Source: a virus
IMG/VR virus record: IMGVR_UViG_3300001351_000055
Location: 1-23,395 of that record
DNA length: 23,395 bases
Direction: 5' to 3' (one strand)
Part shown: one piece after another, positions 1-6,042 of the stretch
How positions within the stretch are numbered: the first letter of the stretch is position 1
Layout: each line of letters begins with the position of its first letter
Translations under genes and position numbers: made by a program
The notes under the pieces: generated by a model
The model's input: the letters and a program-made list of their open reading frames with translations, nothing else
What the model was told of the DNA's origin: nothing
Databases searched by the model: none

Positions 1-11
1 ACCGTTTAGAA

Positions 12-275
12 ATGGGTGTTGATTTTAATAGCTTTGATCAAGGTAGCTACCAAGAAGGAGAATATACTGCTGATGAAGCAATGGAATTATACCGTAAAAT
101 ATCAGAAAGTGTAGTTAAAGAAGATTATAAAAATGACTATGCTAACAGTGAAGAAGATTTCACTGATGAGATGGTTGTAGAAAAAATAAAAGATATAATC
201 AAATATCACGAACTTGATCCACAGGATTTAATAGACGAAATTAGAATAGAATTTGGTTTAGATGCCATGGACTAA
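12..275 (+). CDS. Small acidic protein of unknown function, possibly 5'-truncated
   Basis: I do not recognise this 87-residue protein. It is rich in Asp/Glu and Tyr, with a predicted helical second half (around residues 50-85) and no membrane segment or cysteine. The reading frame is open from the ATG at 12 back to the window edge (the codons just before it encode R-L-E), so the true start may lie outside the window and this may be only the C-terminal part of a longer gene. It is followed by an A-rich 31-base gap and another small gene on the same strand. No function can be inferred. Confidence 0.6.
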   Translation: MGVDFNSFDQGSYQEGEYTADEAMELYRKISESVVKEDYKNDYANSEEDFTDEMVVEKIKDIIKYHELDPQDLIDEIRIEFGLDAMD

Positions 276-306
276 TATATAAAATAAAAATAAAAAATAA
301 AAATAA

Positions 307-588
307 ATGGATAATTTCGATTTAAGAAAATATTTAGCTGAAAGTAAGCTAATGGAGGAAGTTACTAGATTAAAAAAAGATTTAAATGTTAATCCAAATA
401 ACTTTACAAAGTTTAAAGTAGGAGATAAGGTAACTTACAACAATAAAGAAGCTATAGTTTTAGATATAAAGCCATTTATAAACCCCTATGATGGAAAATA
501 CACTTCAGATTCAATAACTATAAAATACAAAGATGTTAACGGTAATTGGAGAAAAAAAGATAAAAGAAGAGCTCAAGAATTAAAATAA
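307..588 (+). CDS. Small protein with capsid-targeting-like N-terminus and SH3/KOW-like core
   Basis: This is a 93-residue basic protein of unknown function. The N-terminus (MDNFDLRKYLAE) is a short amphipathic helix ending in L-A-E. That resembles the capsid targeting sequences of T4 internal proteins, which end in an I/L-x-E site cut by the gp21 protease. From about residue 35 the pattern FKVGDKVTYNNKEAIVLDI, followed by further beta strands and a Lys/Arg-rich tail, looks like a small SH3/KOW-type barrel. The gene is preceded by an A-rich leader without a Shine-Dalgarno site and followed by the hairpin cluster at 598-664. Packaging into the head is a hypothesis; the alternative is an ordinary small accessory protein. 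Confidence 0.65.
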   Translation: MDNFDLRKYLAESKLMEEVTRLKKDLNVNPNNFTKFKVGDKVTYNNKEAIVLDIKPFINPYDGKYTSDSITIKYKDVNGNWRKKDKRRAQELK

Positions 589-597
589 AAACATATA

Positions 598-664
598 GAC
601 AGATTCATAGCCTGTCGCGATTAAAAAATAAACAGATATCTGTGGCGTCTCATTTGGAGACGCC
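598..664 (+). terminator. Cluster of three hairpins, possible terminator or structured leader
   Basis: Three inverted repeats follow each other between genes: GACAG/CTGTC (598-602 with 612-616), the perfect palindrome ACAGATATCTGT (632-643), and GGCGTCTC/GAGACGCC (644-651 with 657-664, loop ATTTG). The last is strong, with eight pairs that are mostly G-C, but it is followed by ATTCTTAG rather than a clean T run, so intrinsic termination is uncertain. The cluster could instead protect the 3' end of the upstream mRNA or act in the leader of the gene at 707. Confidence 0.5.
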
Positions 665-672
665 ATTCTTAG

Positions 673-686
673 TTCGTATATTAACG
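673..686 (+). promoter_or_regulatory. Promoter-like motif TTCGTATATTAACG
   Basis: This 14-base sequence recurs with one mismatch at 2176-2189. Both copies sit 15-20 bases before a start codon, after a likely transcription break or gene end. The core is related to the ATATTTATAA motif seen before structural genes but carries ACG instead of ATAA. It may define a second, possibly earlier, promoter class. No -35-like element is evident. Confidence 0.35.
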
Positions 687-706
687 TGTTAAAAATAAAA
701 GTATAG

Positions 707-862
707 ATGGATATTGATAAAGAATTTTATTTAGTAAGAAAAAATGAAGGTAATTCATTTCAAAGATTAATGATGTTTTTTTTAGAACAAAACAAAAAAC
801 ATGGTGCTAGTTTTGGAGTAGCAGGAATGTGTAACACTTTAAATAGATTTTATGGCAAGTAA
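707..862 (+). CDS. Small unknown protein, 51 residues
   Basis: This short open frame starts at ATG 707 and ends with TAA at 860-862, overlapping the next gene's start (852) by 11 bases. The product begins MDIDKEFYLVRKNEG and contains a hydrophobic stretch, LMMFFLEQ, near residues 21-28, and the segment GASFGVAGMCNTLNRFYGK at the C-terminus. It is too amphipathic and short for a clear membrane helix. Support comes from its position 20 bases after the promoter-like motif at 673-686, an A-rich leader and the tight overlap, which suggests translational coupling to the oxidoreductase gene. I do not recognise the family. Confidence 0.55.
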   Translation: MDIDKEFYLVRKNEGNSFQRLMMFFLEQNKKHGASFGVAGMCNTLNRFYGK

Positions 863-2159
863 AAATGTAGTAATGGTTGGAGCAGGAGTAGCAAATGTAA
901 ACGCTGCTACTAAGCTAATTGATAATGGGTTTGATGGTAAAATTACCATAATTGATATGGGTAAAAACCCATACGATAGAAAATATAGTGAGGTAATGGA
1001 AGGTTTCCTAGGAGCAGGAGGTTGGTCTGATGGTAAATTAACATACCATACTTCAATTGGTGGTCAATTATCTAAGTATTGTGGTGAAGAAAAAGCAATG
1101 GAATTATTTGATCAGGTGATAGATAATTTTAAACGTTTCCACCCTAAACCAGAGGAAGTACAATGTTCAAATCCTATTGCAGAACCAGAATTTATTAAAC
1201 CATATTTTGGATTACGTTTATTCCCAGTATGGCACGTTGGTACAGATTATTTACATGAAATAGGTAAAAATTGGTATGACTTTTTAGTAGAAGGTGGTGT
1301 GGAATTTCACTGGGAACACAAAGTAATTGATATTGATTTTGATAATCAGGAATTAATAGCTGTCTGTGAAAACCCAAAGCTATCTTTGCAATGTAAATAT
1401 GATAAACTTATATTTGGTGTAGGTAAATCAGGTATTGACTTTGGTAAACAATTAGCTGAAAAATATGATTTACCAACTGAACCTAAACCAGTACAAATAG
1501 GTGTTCGATTTGAGGCACCACAAAAACACTTCCAAAAATTAATTGATGTGTCTTACGATTTCAAATTGTACCGTAAATATGAAGATAAAGGAGTATCACT
1601 ACGTTCTTTCTGTACAAACAACAATGCAGCATATGTTGCCGTAGAAGAAACATATGGAGATCATTCATATAATGGTCACGCTAAAAAAGATGAAGCATTC
1701 CGAAATGATATGACTAATTTTGGTATCTTAATGGAAGTTCAAGGTATTGAAAACCCATTTGAATGGTCTAGAGACGTAGTTAAAAACTTACAAATAGATG
1801 GTACAGGATTATATTATAGTCCAACTCGTAAACCATCTACAACCTCTGAAGGGGTAAATGTATCAGCTATTCAAATAGATACATTACACAAAATAGCAAA
1901 ATCAATGCAACCATACTTTATGTATGTATATGATTTTATTGAGGACATGAAAAAAGTGTTCCCAACATTAAAAGACGATTGGGGTATTTATGTACCTGAA
2001 GTAAAATATCTATCACCTGAGCCACTTGTCGATTATACCAATTTAGCACTCACCAAGTATCCTAACGTACACTTCGTAGGCGATGCTTTATCAGCTAGAG
2101 GTATAACGGTAAGTGGTGCACAAGGGACTTATGTTGCAGAACATATATTAAAAAATTAG
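852..2159 (+). CDS. FAD-dependent oxidoreductase, COG2509-like
   Basis: This 435-residue protein has an N-terminal Rossmann dinucleotide-binding fold (KNVVMVGAGVAN, residues 4-15). It also has GAGGWSDGKLTYHTSIGG (54-71), which resembles the G-G-A-x-x-x-S-D-G-K-L segment of uncharacterised COG2509 FAD-dependent dehydrogenases. Further family-like features are GVRFEAP (217-223), RSFC (251-254) and a C-terminal FAD motif, FVGDALSARGITVSGAQGT (408-426). There is no signal peptide, so it should act in the cytoplasm. The substrate is unknown for the family and here. The 852 start is chosen because it supplies the first Rossmann strand. It follows the 51-residue gene with an 11-base overlap. Within a phage it is best regarded as an auxiliary metabolic or modification gene; redox modification of a nucleotide, cofactor or host lipid is only speculation. 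Confidence 0.8.
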   Translation: MASKNVVMVGAGVANVNAATKLIDNGFDGKITIIDMGKNPYDRKYSEVMEGFLGAGGWSDGKLTYHTSIGGQLSKYCGEEKAMELFDQVIDNFKRFHPKPEEVQCSNPIAEPEFIKPYFGLRLFPVWHVGTDYLHEIGKNWYDFLVEGGVEFHWEHKVIDIDFDNQELIAVCENPKLSLQCKYDKLIFGVGKSGIDFGKQLAEKYDLPTEPKPVQIGVRFEAPQKHFQKLIDVSYDFKLYRKYEDKGVSLRSFCTNNNAAYVAVEETYGDHSYNGHAKKDEAFRNDMTNFGILMEVQGIENPFEWSRDVVKNLQIDGTGLYYSPTRKPSTTSEGVNVSAIQIDTLHKIAKSMQPYFMYVYDFIEDMKKVFPTLKDDWGIYVPEVKYLSPEPLVDYTNLALTKYPNVHFVGDALSARGITVSGAQGTYVAEHILKN

Positions 2160-2175
2160 GATAACGCGTATAAAT

Positions 2176-2189
2176 TTCGTATATTTACG
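2176..2189 (+). promoter_or_regulatory. Promoter-like motif TTCGTATATTTACG
   Basis: This matches the motif at 673-686 in 13 of 14 bases and lies 15 bases before the ATG at 2205, in the 45-base gap after the oxidoreductase gene. It partly fits the Bacteroidetes -7 element TAnnTTTG (TATATTTA here). Confidence 0.35.
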
Positions 2190-2204
2190 ACAAATAACAA
2201 TATT

Positions 2205-2471
2205 ATGAGCATAGAAACTGGACAAAAATATCCAAAATCAAGAAAATTAGTAAAAGTTGATGGTACCATTGCTTATACTTGGGACGGTAAATTACATAAT
2301 TGGGATGGACCAGCTTTAATCCCAGAGGGTAATACAAAACAAGCAGAGTATTATTTATATGGCTTTCAAAAAGATAAAGAAGATTGGAAAGAAATGAGAC
2401 GTCAAAGAGAAGGCATTCCTTTTTATAAGAACCAATCAATGAAAAATCAATTATCCGATTATAGAAACTAA
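2205..2471 (+). CDS. Small W/G-rich protein of unknown function
   Basis: This 88-residue soluble protein has a short aromatic-glycine core from residue 19: DGTIAYTWDGKLHNWDGPA, followed by a beta strand ending in YYLYG. The L-H-N-x-x-G-P-A ... Y-Y-x-x-G pattern resembles single MORN-like or WG-type repeats in phage and bacterial proteins that carry one strand-turn-strand unit. The remainder is basic and probably helical. It ends three bases before the P-loop protein, which suggests they are co-expressed. No catalytic residues are evident and the role is unknown. Confidence 0.65.
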   Translation: MSIETGQKYPKSRKLVKVDGTIAYTWDGKLHNWDGPALIPEGNTKQAEYYLYGFQKDKEDWKEMRRQREGIPFYKNQSMKNQLSDYRN

Positions 2472-2474
2472 GAT

Positions 2475-3005
2475 ATGAAAATAGGTTTATGTGGTACAAT
2501 GAGTGTAGGTAAAACTACATTAGTAAATGCTTTAAAAGAATTAGAGCAATTTAAGGGTTATAATTTTGCAACAGAACGTAGTCAACATTTAATGTCATTA
2601 GGTATTCCATTAAATACTGATTCTACATTAAAAGGTCAAACTATATTTTTAGCAGAGCGTTGTAGTGAATTAATTCAAGAAAATATTATTACAGATAGAA
2701 CTATAATTGATGTTATGTCGTTTACTCAAAATGCTAAATCTATCCCATATCAAGATAAAGAAGCATTTGAAAAATATGCTTCTGAATTTATTTATGATTA
2801 TGATGTTATTTTTTATATATCTCCTAAGGGGATAGATATTGAAGATAATGGTATTCGTGAAACAAATGTAGAATATAGAGATTTAATTGACGATACTATT
2901 GTAGAATTAATTCAAAAATATGGTCATAGAGCCGGTAATATAGAAATCATATCAGGTACAACAGAGGAACGAATCCAACAAATATTGAATATTACTAACC
3001 TTTAA
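2475..3005 (+). CDS. P-loop NTPase, AAA_28 / nucleoside-kinase-like
   Basis: This 176-residue protein has a clear Walker A motif, GTMSVGKTT (residues 7-15), immediately after the first strand. A D-R pair in IITDRTIIDVMSF (71-83) sits where nucleoside and nucleotide kinases bind substrate. The hydrophobic strand VIFYISP (111-117) is followed by a basic/acidic segment, with R128 and R135, that could be the lid. Size and layout fit AAA_28-type ATPases and small (deoxy)nucleoside or NadR-like ribosylnicotinamide kinases. The likely role is phosphorylating a nucleoside or cofactor precursor in the cytoplasm, but the substrate cannot be read from sequence. It is four bases downstream of the small W/G-rich gene. 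Confidence 0.7.
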   Translation: MKIGLCGTMSVGKTTLVNALKELEQFKGYNFATERSQHLMSLGIPLNTDSTLKGQTIFLAERCSELIQENIITDRTIIDVMSFTQNAKSIPYQDKEAFEKYASEFIYDYDVIFYISPKGIDIEDNGIRETNVEYRDLIDDTIVELIQKYGHRAGNIEIISGTTEERIQQILNITNL

Positions 3006-3006
3006 C

Positions 3007-3016
3007 ATATTTATAA
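3007..3016 (+). promoter_or_regulatory. Putative late promoter motif ATATTTATAA
   Basis: An exact copy of the recurrent ten-base motif, preceded by C and followed by an A-rich run, 22 bases before the ATG at 3039. It lies in a 33-base intergenic gap. Confidence 0.5.
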
Positions 3017-3038
3017 TAAAATCTAATTATATTATACA

Positions 3039-3776
3039 ATGAAAAAATCTGAATTAACAGCCTTTATTAAGGAAGAAATTAAATCATCACTAACAAGTGA
3101 AGATACTCAACAAGATATTAAGGATACAGAAGAGCTAACTAAAGTAGTAGCTGATTTAGCTAAAGCAAAAGAAGAAGCAGGTTTATCAGAAGAAAATATA
3201 GGTTTAGCTGATATTGAAGAAATGGGGTATGAAGCTGGAGAAAGAGCATTTGAAGAAATTAAAGGTAAATTCCAAAATCAACCAGACCATCAAGCATATA
3301 AAAAAGGATTTTTTCAAGGATATATAGATCAGGCAGATGCTTATGGTTTAAATGAAGCCGAAGATAAAGGTGGTAATTTTGCTGAATTAAAAAAATACCA
3401 AAAAATGCTTGATGATGCTGCTAAGTTTTTTAGAGAAAAAGCTGATGAATATGGTGTAGACGTTAAAACTTTTGGTGCATTTAATCAAGGAATTAATGAT
3501 TTAGTAGATTTTGTTTTTAAAGCTAACAATAAAAGATCAGGTGGTAAAATAGACGAAAATGAAGATAAAGAACCATCTAAAGCAGATCTTAAAAAAACAA
3601 AAGGTTTAGCTAAAGCAAAAGAAGAACTTGTATTATTAACTCGTGAAATGAAATCATTAGCTAGAGAATATTCAAAAGCTGAAGGTGAAGATAAAGAAAA
3701 ACTAGTTAAAACTTTAAAAGCAAAAACCAAATTAAAAAAAGAATTAGAAAGTATTCTAGATAATAAAAAGATATAA
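3039..3776 (+). CDS. Charged helical protein with capsid-targeting-like N-terminus
   Basis: This 245-residue protein of unknown function is very rich in Lys and Glu. The N-terminus MKKSELTAFIKEEIKSSL is an amphipathic helix containing I-K-E, comparable with T4 capsid targeting sequences (a helix ending in F-I-A-E that gp21 removes). The middle (around residues 60-115) has aromatic-glycine segments such as KKGFFQGYIDQADAYG. The C-terminal part (about 175-245) is a probable coiled coil. It has its own putative late promoter at 3007-3016, and its stop overlaps the ATG of the next gene by one base. A head-internal or core protein is plausible; an unrelated late protein is equally possible. Confidence 0.7.
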   Translation: MKKSELTAFIKEEIKSSLTSEDTQQDIKDTEELTKVVADLAKAKEEAGLSEENIGLADIEEMGYEAGERAFEEIKGKFQNQPDHQAYKKGFFQGYIDQADAYGLNEAEDKGGNFAELKKYQKMLDDAAKFFREKADEYGVDVKTFGAFNQGINDLVDFVFKANNKRSGGKIDENEDKEPSKADLKKTKGLAKAKEELVLLTREMKSLAREYSKAEGEDKEKLVKTLKAKTKLKKELESILDNKKI

Positions 3777-4135
3777 TGTCATCTAAAGAAAGGTTTTTAT
3801 ATGTGGCCTTAACTTTTTTAAGTGTTTATTACTTATTTAATATGTACTTATCAAGCGAGGAAAAATATGTTGATGAATATAATGTTAAAATAAAAGCATT
3901 AGAACAAAAAGTTGATTCATTACACCACATAAATGACGACCTAACTTTTAAAATTGATACATTAAATATACAAATAGTCAAATTAGACCAACAAATAGGC
4001 TCTAAAGATGATAAGATAAACAGCTTAAAATATGAAATCAATAAAAAAGTGGATGCTGTTGATAGTTTTAATGATGATGAGCTTGAAAAGTTTTTCACAG
4101 AACGTTACAGACAGTACAAAGATTCAATTAACTAA
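3776..4135 (+). CDS. Probable inner-membrane coiled-coil protein, spanin-like
   Basis: This 119-residue protein has a single N-terminal membrane segment (about residues 6-25, RFLYVALTFLSVYYLFNMYL), followed by a long coiled coil (about 38-90) and a polar C-terminus, DDELEKFFTERYRQYK. This is the architecture of an inner-membrane spanin subunit (Rz-like): anchored at the N-terminus with the coiled coil in the periplasm. It starts on the last base of the preceding stop (TAATG). Its last 104 bases are also read in another frame as the signal peptide of the next gene, like the nested Rz/Rz1 genes. The function is inferred from architecture only; no lysozyme or holin is seen nearby. Confidence 0.65.
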   Translation: MSSKERFLYVALTFLSVYYLFNMYLSSEEKYVDEYNVKIKALEQKVDSLHHINDDLTFKIDTLNIQIVKLDQQIGSKDDKINSLKYEINKKVDAVDSFNDDELEKFFTERYRQYKDSIN

Positions 4136-4445
4136 ACCTATTGTTAAGTTAGTAATTAAGGATCTTATAAAAGGAGATGGTGCTAAACAAGAATTAGTAC
4201 TTTTTGGTAGTAAAATCAAACTTCTAGAACAAAAGGTTTTTTTAAAAGATAGTGTTATTTTAAATTTGAATTCTAAAATCTACAATTTTAATTCTATATT
4301 AAATACTAAAGATAATCAATTATCTTTATCCCAAGAATTATCTAAAAAATTACAAAACGATCTTAAAAAACAAAAACTTAAGAATAAACTTACAGTAGGG
4401 GCAGGAGTAGTTGCCATAATAGTCACAGCACTTTTAGTAAAATAG
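4032..4445 (+). CDS. Secreted coiled-coil protein with C-terminal membrane segment, spanin-like partner
   Basis: This 137-residue protein starts inside the previous gene in a different frame. Residues 1-22 form a signal peptide: positive KSIKK, a hydrophobic core WMLLIVLMMM, and the end SLKSFSQ, a typical Bacteroidetes signal-peptidase I region. There is no cysteine for a lipobox. The middle (about 45-112) is a coiled coil, and residues about 118-136 (KLTVGAGVVAIIVTALLVK) form a C-terminal membrane helix. It is thus periplasmic with a C-terminal anchor, unlike a classical Rz1 lipoprotein. The start is chosen because it gives an intact signal peptide. The gene ends one base before terL. A spanin-like role in host lysis is the best guess. 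Confidence 0.65.
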   Translation: MKSIKKWMLLIVLMMMSLKSFSQNVTDSTKIQLTKPIVKLVIKDLIKGDGAKQELVLFGSKIKLLEQKVFLKDSVILNLNSKIYNFNSILNTKDNQLSLSQELSKKLQNDLKKQKLKNKLTVGAGVVAIIVTALLVK

Positions 4446-4446
4446 A

Positions 4447-6018
4447 ATGTCAGATCTAAAAAAAGTAATACGCCAAGAATACTTAAGATGTGCTAAGGAC
4501 CCTGTACATTTTATGCGTAAATACTGTTATATACAGCACCCACAACGTGGTCGCATACAGTTTAATCTGTACCCATTTCAAGAAAAAGTATTAACGTTAT
4601 TTCAAGAAAATGATTATAGTGCCATATTAAAATCTAGACAGCTAGGTATATCAACACTGGCATCAGGTTACTCACTTTGGTTAATGACCTTTCATAAGGA
4701 TAGAAACATACTAGCCTTAGCAACAACACAAGCAACAGCAAGAAACTTAGTAACAAAAGTACAATTCATGTGGGAAAATTTACCTTCATGGCTTAAAGTG
4801 GATTCTGCTGAAAATAACAAGTTATCTTTAAGATTATCAAATGGATCAAAAATCCAAGCCAAATCATCTAATGCTGATGCCGCACGTTCAGAAGCAGTAT
4901 CATTGTTAATAATTGATGAAGCAGCTTTTATTGATAATATTGCTGAGACATGGGCATCCGCTCAACAAACACTAGCAACGGGTGGTGGTGCTATTGTATT
5001 ATCTACTCCTTATGGTACTGGTAACTGGTTTCATCAAATGTGGGTTAAAGCCGAAGCAGCAGAAAATGATTTTTTACCTATTAAATTACCTTGGTATGTC
5101 CACCCAGAAAGAGATCAAAAATGGAGAGACGCTCAAGATGCCTTATTAGGAGATCCTAGATTAGCAGCACAAGAATGTGATTGCGATTTCAGCACCTCTG
5201 GTGATATAGTATTTTACAATGAGTATTTAGAATTTTACGAAAAGTCTCATATTAAAGAACCTATGGAAAGGAGAGGTGCGGATCAAAACCTATGGGTTTG
5301 GGAATCACCAGATTATTCAAGAGATTATATGGTTGTAGCTGATGTTGCTCGTGGTGATGGAAAAGATTTTTCTACCTGTCATGTTATAGACGTTGAAAAC
5401 AATGTTCAAGTTGCTGAATATAAAGGGCAACTAGGAACTAAAGAATTTGGTCATTTATTAGTAGGTTTAGCCACAGAATATAATGAAGCAATGCTTATTA
5501 TAGAAAATGCAAATATAGGTTGGGCTACAATACAGGTAGCTATAGATAGAGCATATCCTAACCTTTACTATTCACAAAAGAGTGACTCCCCAAATGCTGA
5601 TTCGTATTTTGACAAATATCAAGACCACTCAAGAATGACGGCTGGTTTTACTATGTCATCTAGAACACGTCCTATGGTAATAGGAAAATTTCAAGAGTAT
5701 ATAGCTGATAAAGGAGTAACAATACAATCAAAAAGGTTAGTAGAAGAAATGAAAGTGTTTATTTGGAAAAATGGTAGAGCAGAAGCACAAACAGGCTATA
5801 ACGATGATTTAGTTATGGCATTTGGTATTGCTATGTACATTAGAGATACGGCACTTATACAGAGACAACGTGGTTTAGATGTAACTAGAAATGCATTAAA
5901 TAATATATCAGTAAATAGAACTTCATACCAAGGAGGTCATTTTTCAAAAGGTGCGGATAATCCATACCATATGAAGACAGAAAATGGCGATGAAGATATT
6001 AGTTGGTTAATCAGATAA
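4447..6018 (+). CDS. 17: Terminase large subunit, gp17-like
   Basis: This 523-residue DNA-packaging motor has an N-terminal ATPase domain: Walker A-like KSRQLGIST (62-70), Walker B LLIIDEA (153-159, acidic D157-E158) and the coupling motif LSTPYGTGNWF (185-195). The C-terminal RNase H-like nuclease shows its acidic residues in VVADVARGDGKDF (296-308), IIENANIG (351-358) and GYNDDLVMAF (450-459). It cuts concatemeric DNA and pumps it through the portal into the procapsid. It is shorter than T4 gp17 (610 residues) but has both domains. It follows the spanin-like pair by one base and precedes the portal gene; no small terminase is recognisable nearby. Confidence 0.95.
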   Translation: MSDLKKVIRQEYLRCAKDPVHFMRKYCYIQHPQRGRIQFNLYPFQEKVLTLFQENDYSAILKSRQLGISTLASGYSLWLMTFHKDRNILALATTQATARNLVTKVQFMWENLPSWLKVDSAENNKLSLRLSNGSKIQAKSSNADAARSEAVSLLIIDEAAFIDNIAETWASAQQTLATGGGAIVLSTPYGTGNWFHQMWVKAEAAENDFLPIKLPWYVHPERDQKWRDAQDALLGDPRLAAQECDCDFSTSGDIVFYNEYLEFYEKSHIKEPMERRGADQNLWVWESPDYSRDYMVVADVARGDGKDFSTCHVIDVENNVQVAEYKGQLGTKEFGHLLVGLATEYNEAMLIIENANIGWATIQVAIDRAYPNLYYSQKSDSPNADSYFDKYQDHSRMTAGFTMSSRTRPMVIGKFQEYIADKGVTIQSKRLVEEMKVFIWKNGRAEAQTGYNDDLVMAFGIAMYIRDTALIQRQRGLDVTRNALNNISVNRTSYQGGHFSKGADNPYHMKTENGDEDISWLIR

Positions 6019-6027
6019 TATTTATAA
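6018..6027 (+). promoter_or_regulatory. Putative late promoter motif ATATTTATAA
   Basis: An exact copy 15 bases before the portal start. Its first base is the last base of the terminase stop codon, so the motif fills the intergenic gap. Confidence 0.5.
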
Positions 6028-6042
6028 TAATAATATAATAAA

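Noticed and set aside
2203-2499. 98-residue minus-strand ORF
   Set aside because: It shadows the small W/G-rich gene. All supported genes in the window are on the + strand and it shows no recognisable motif.
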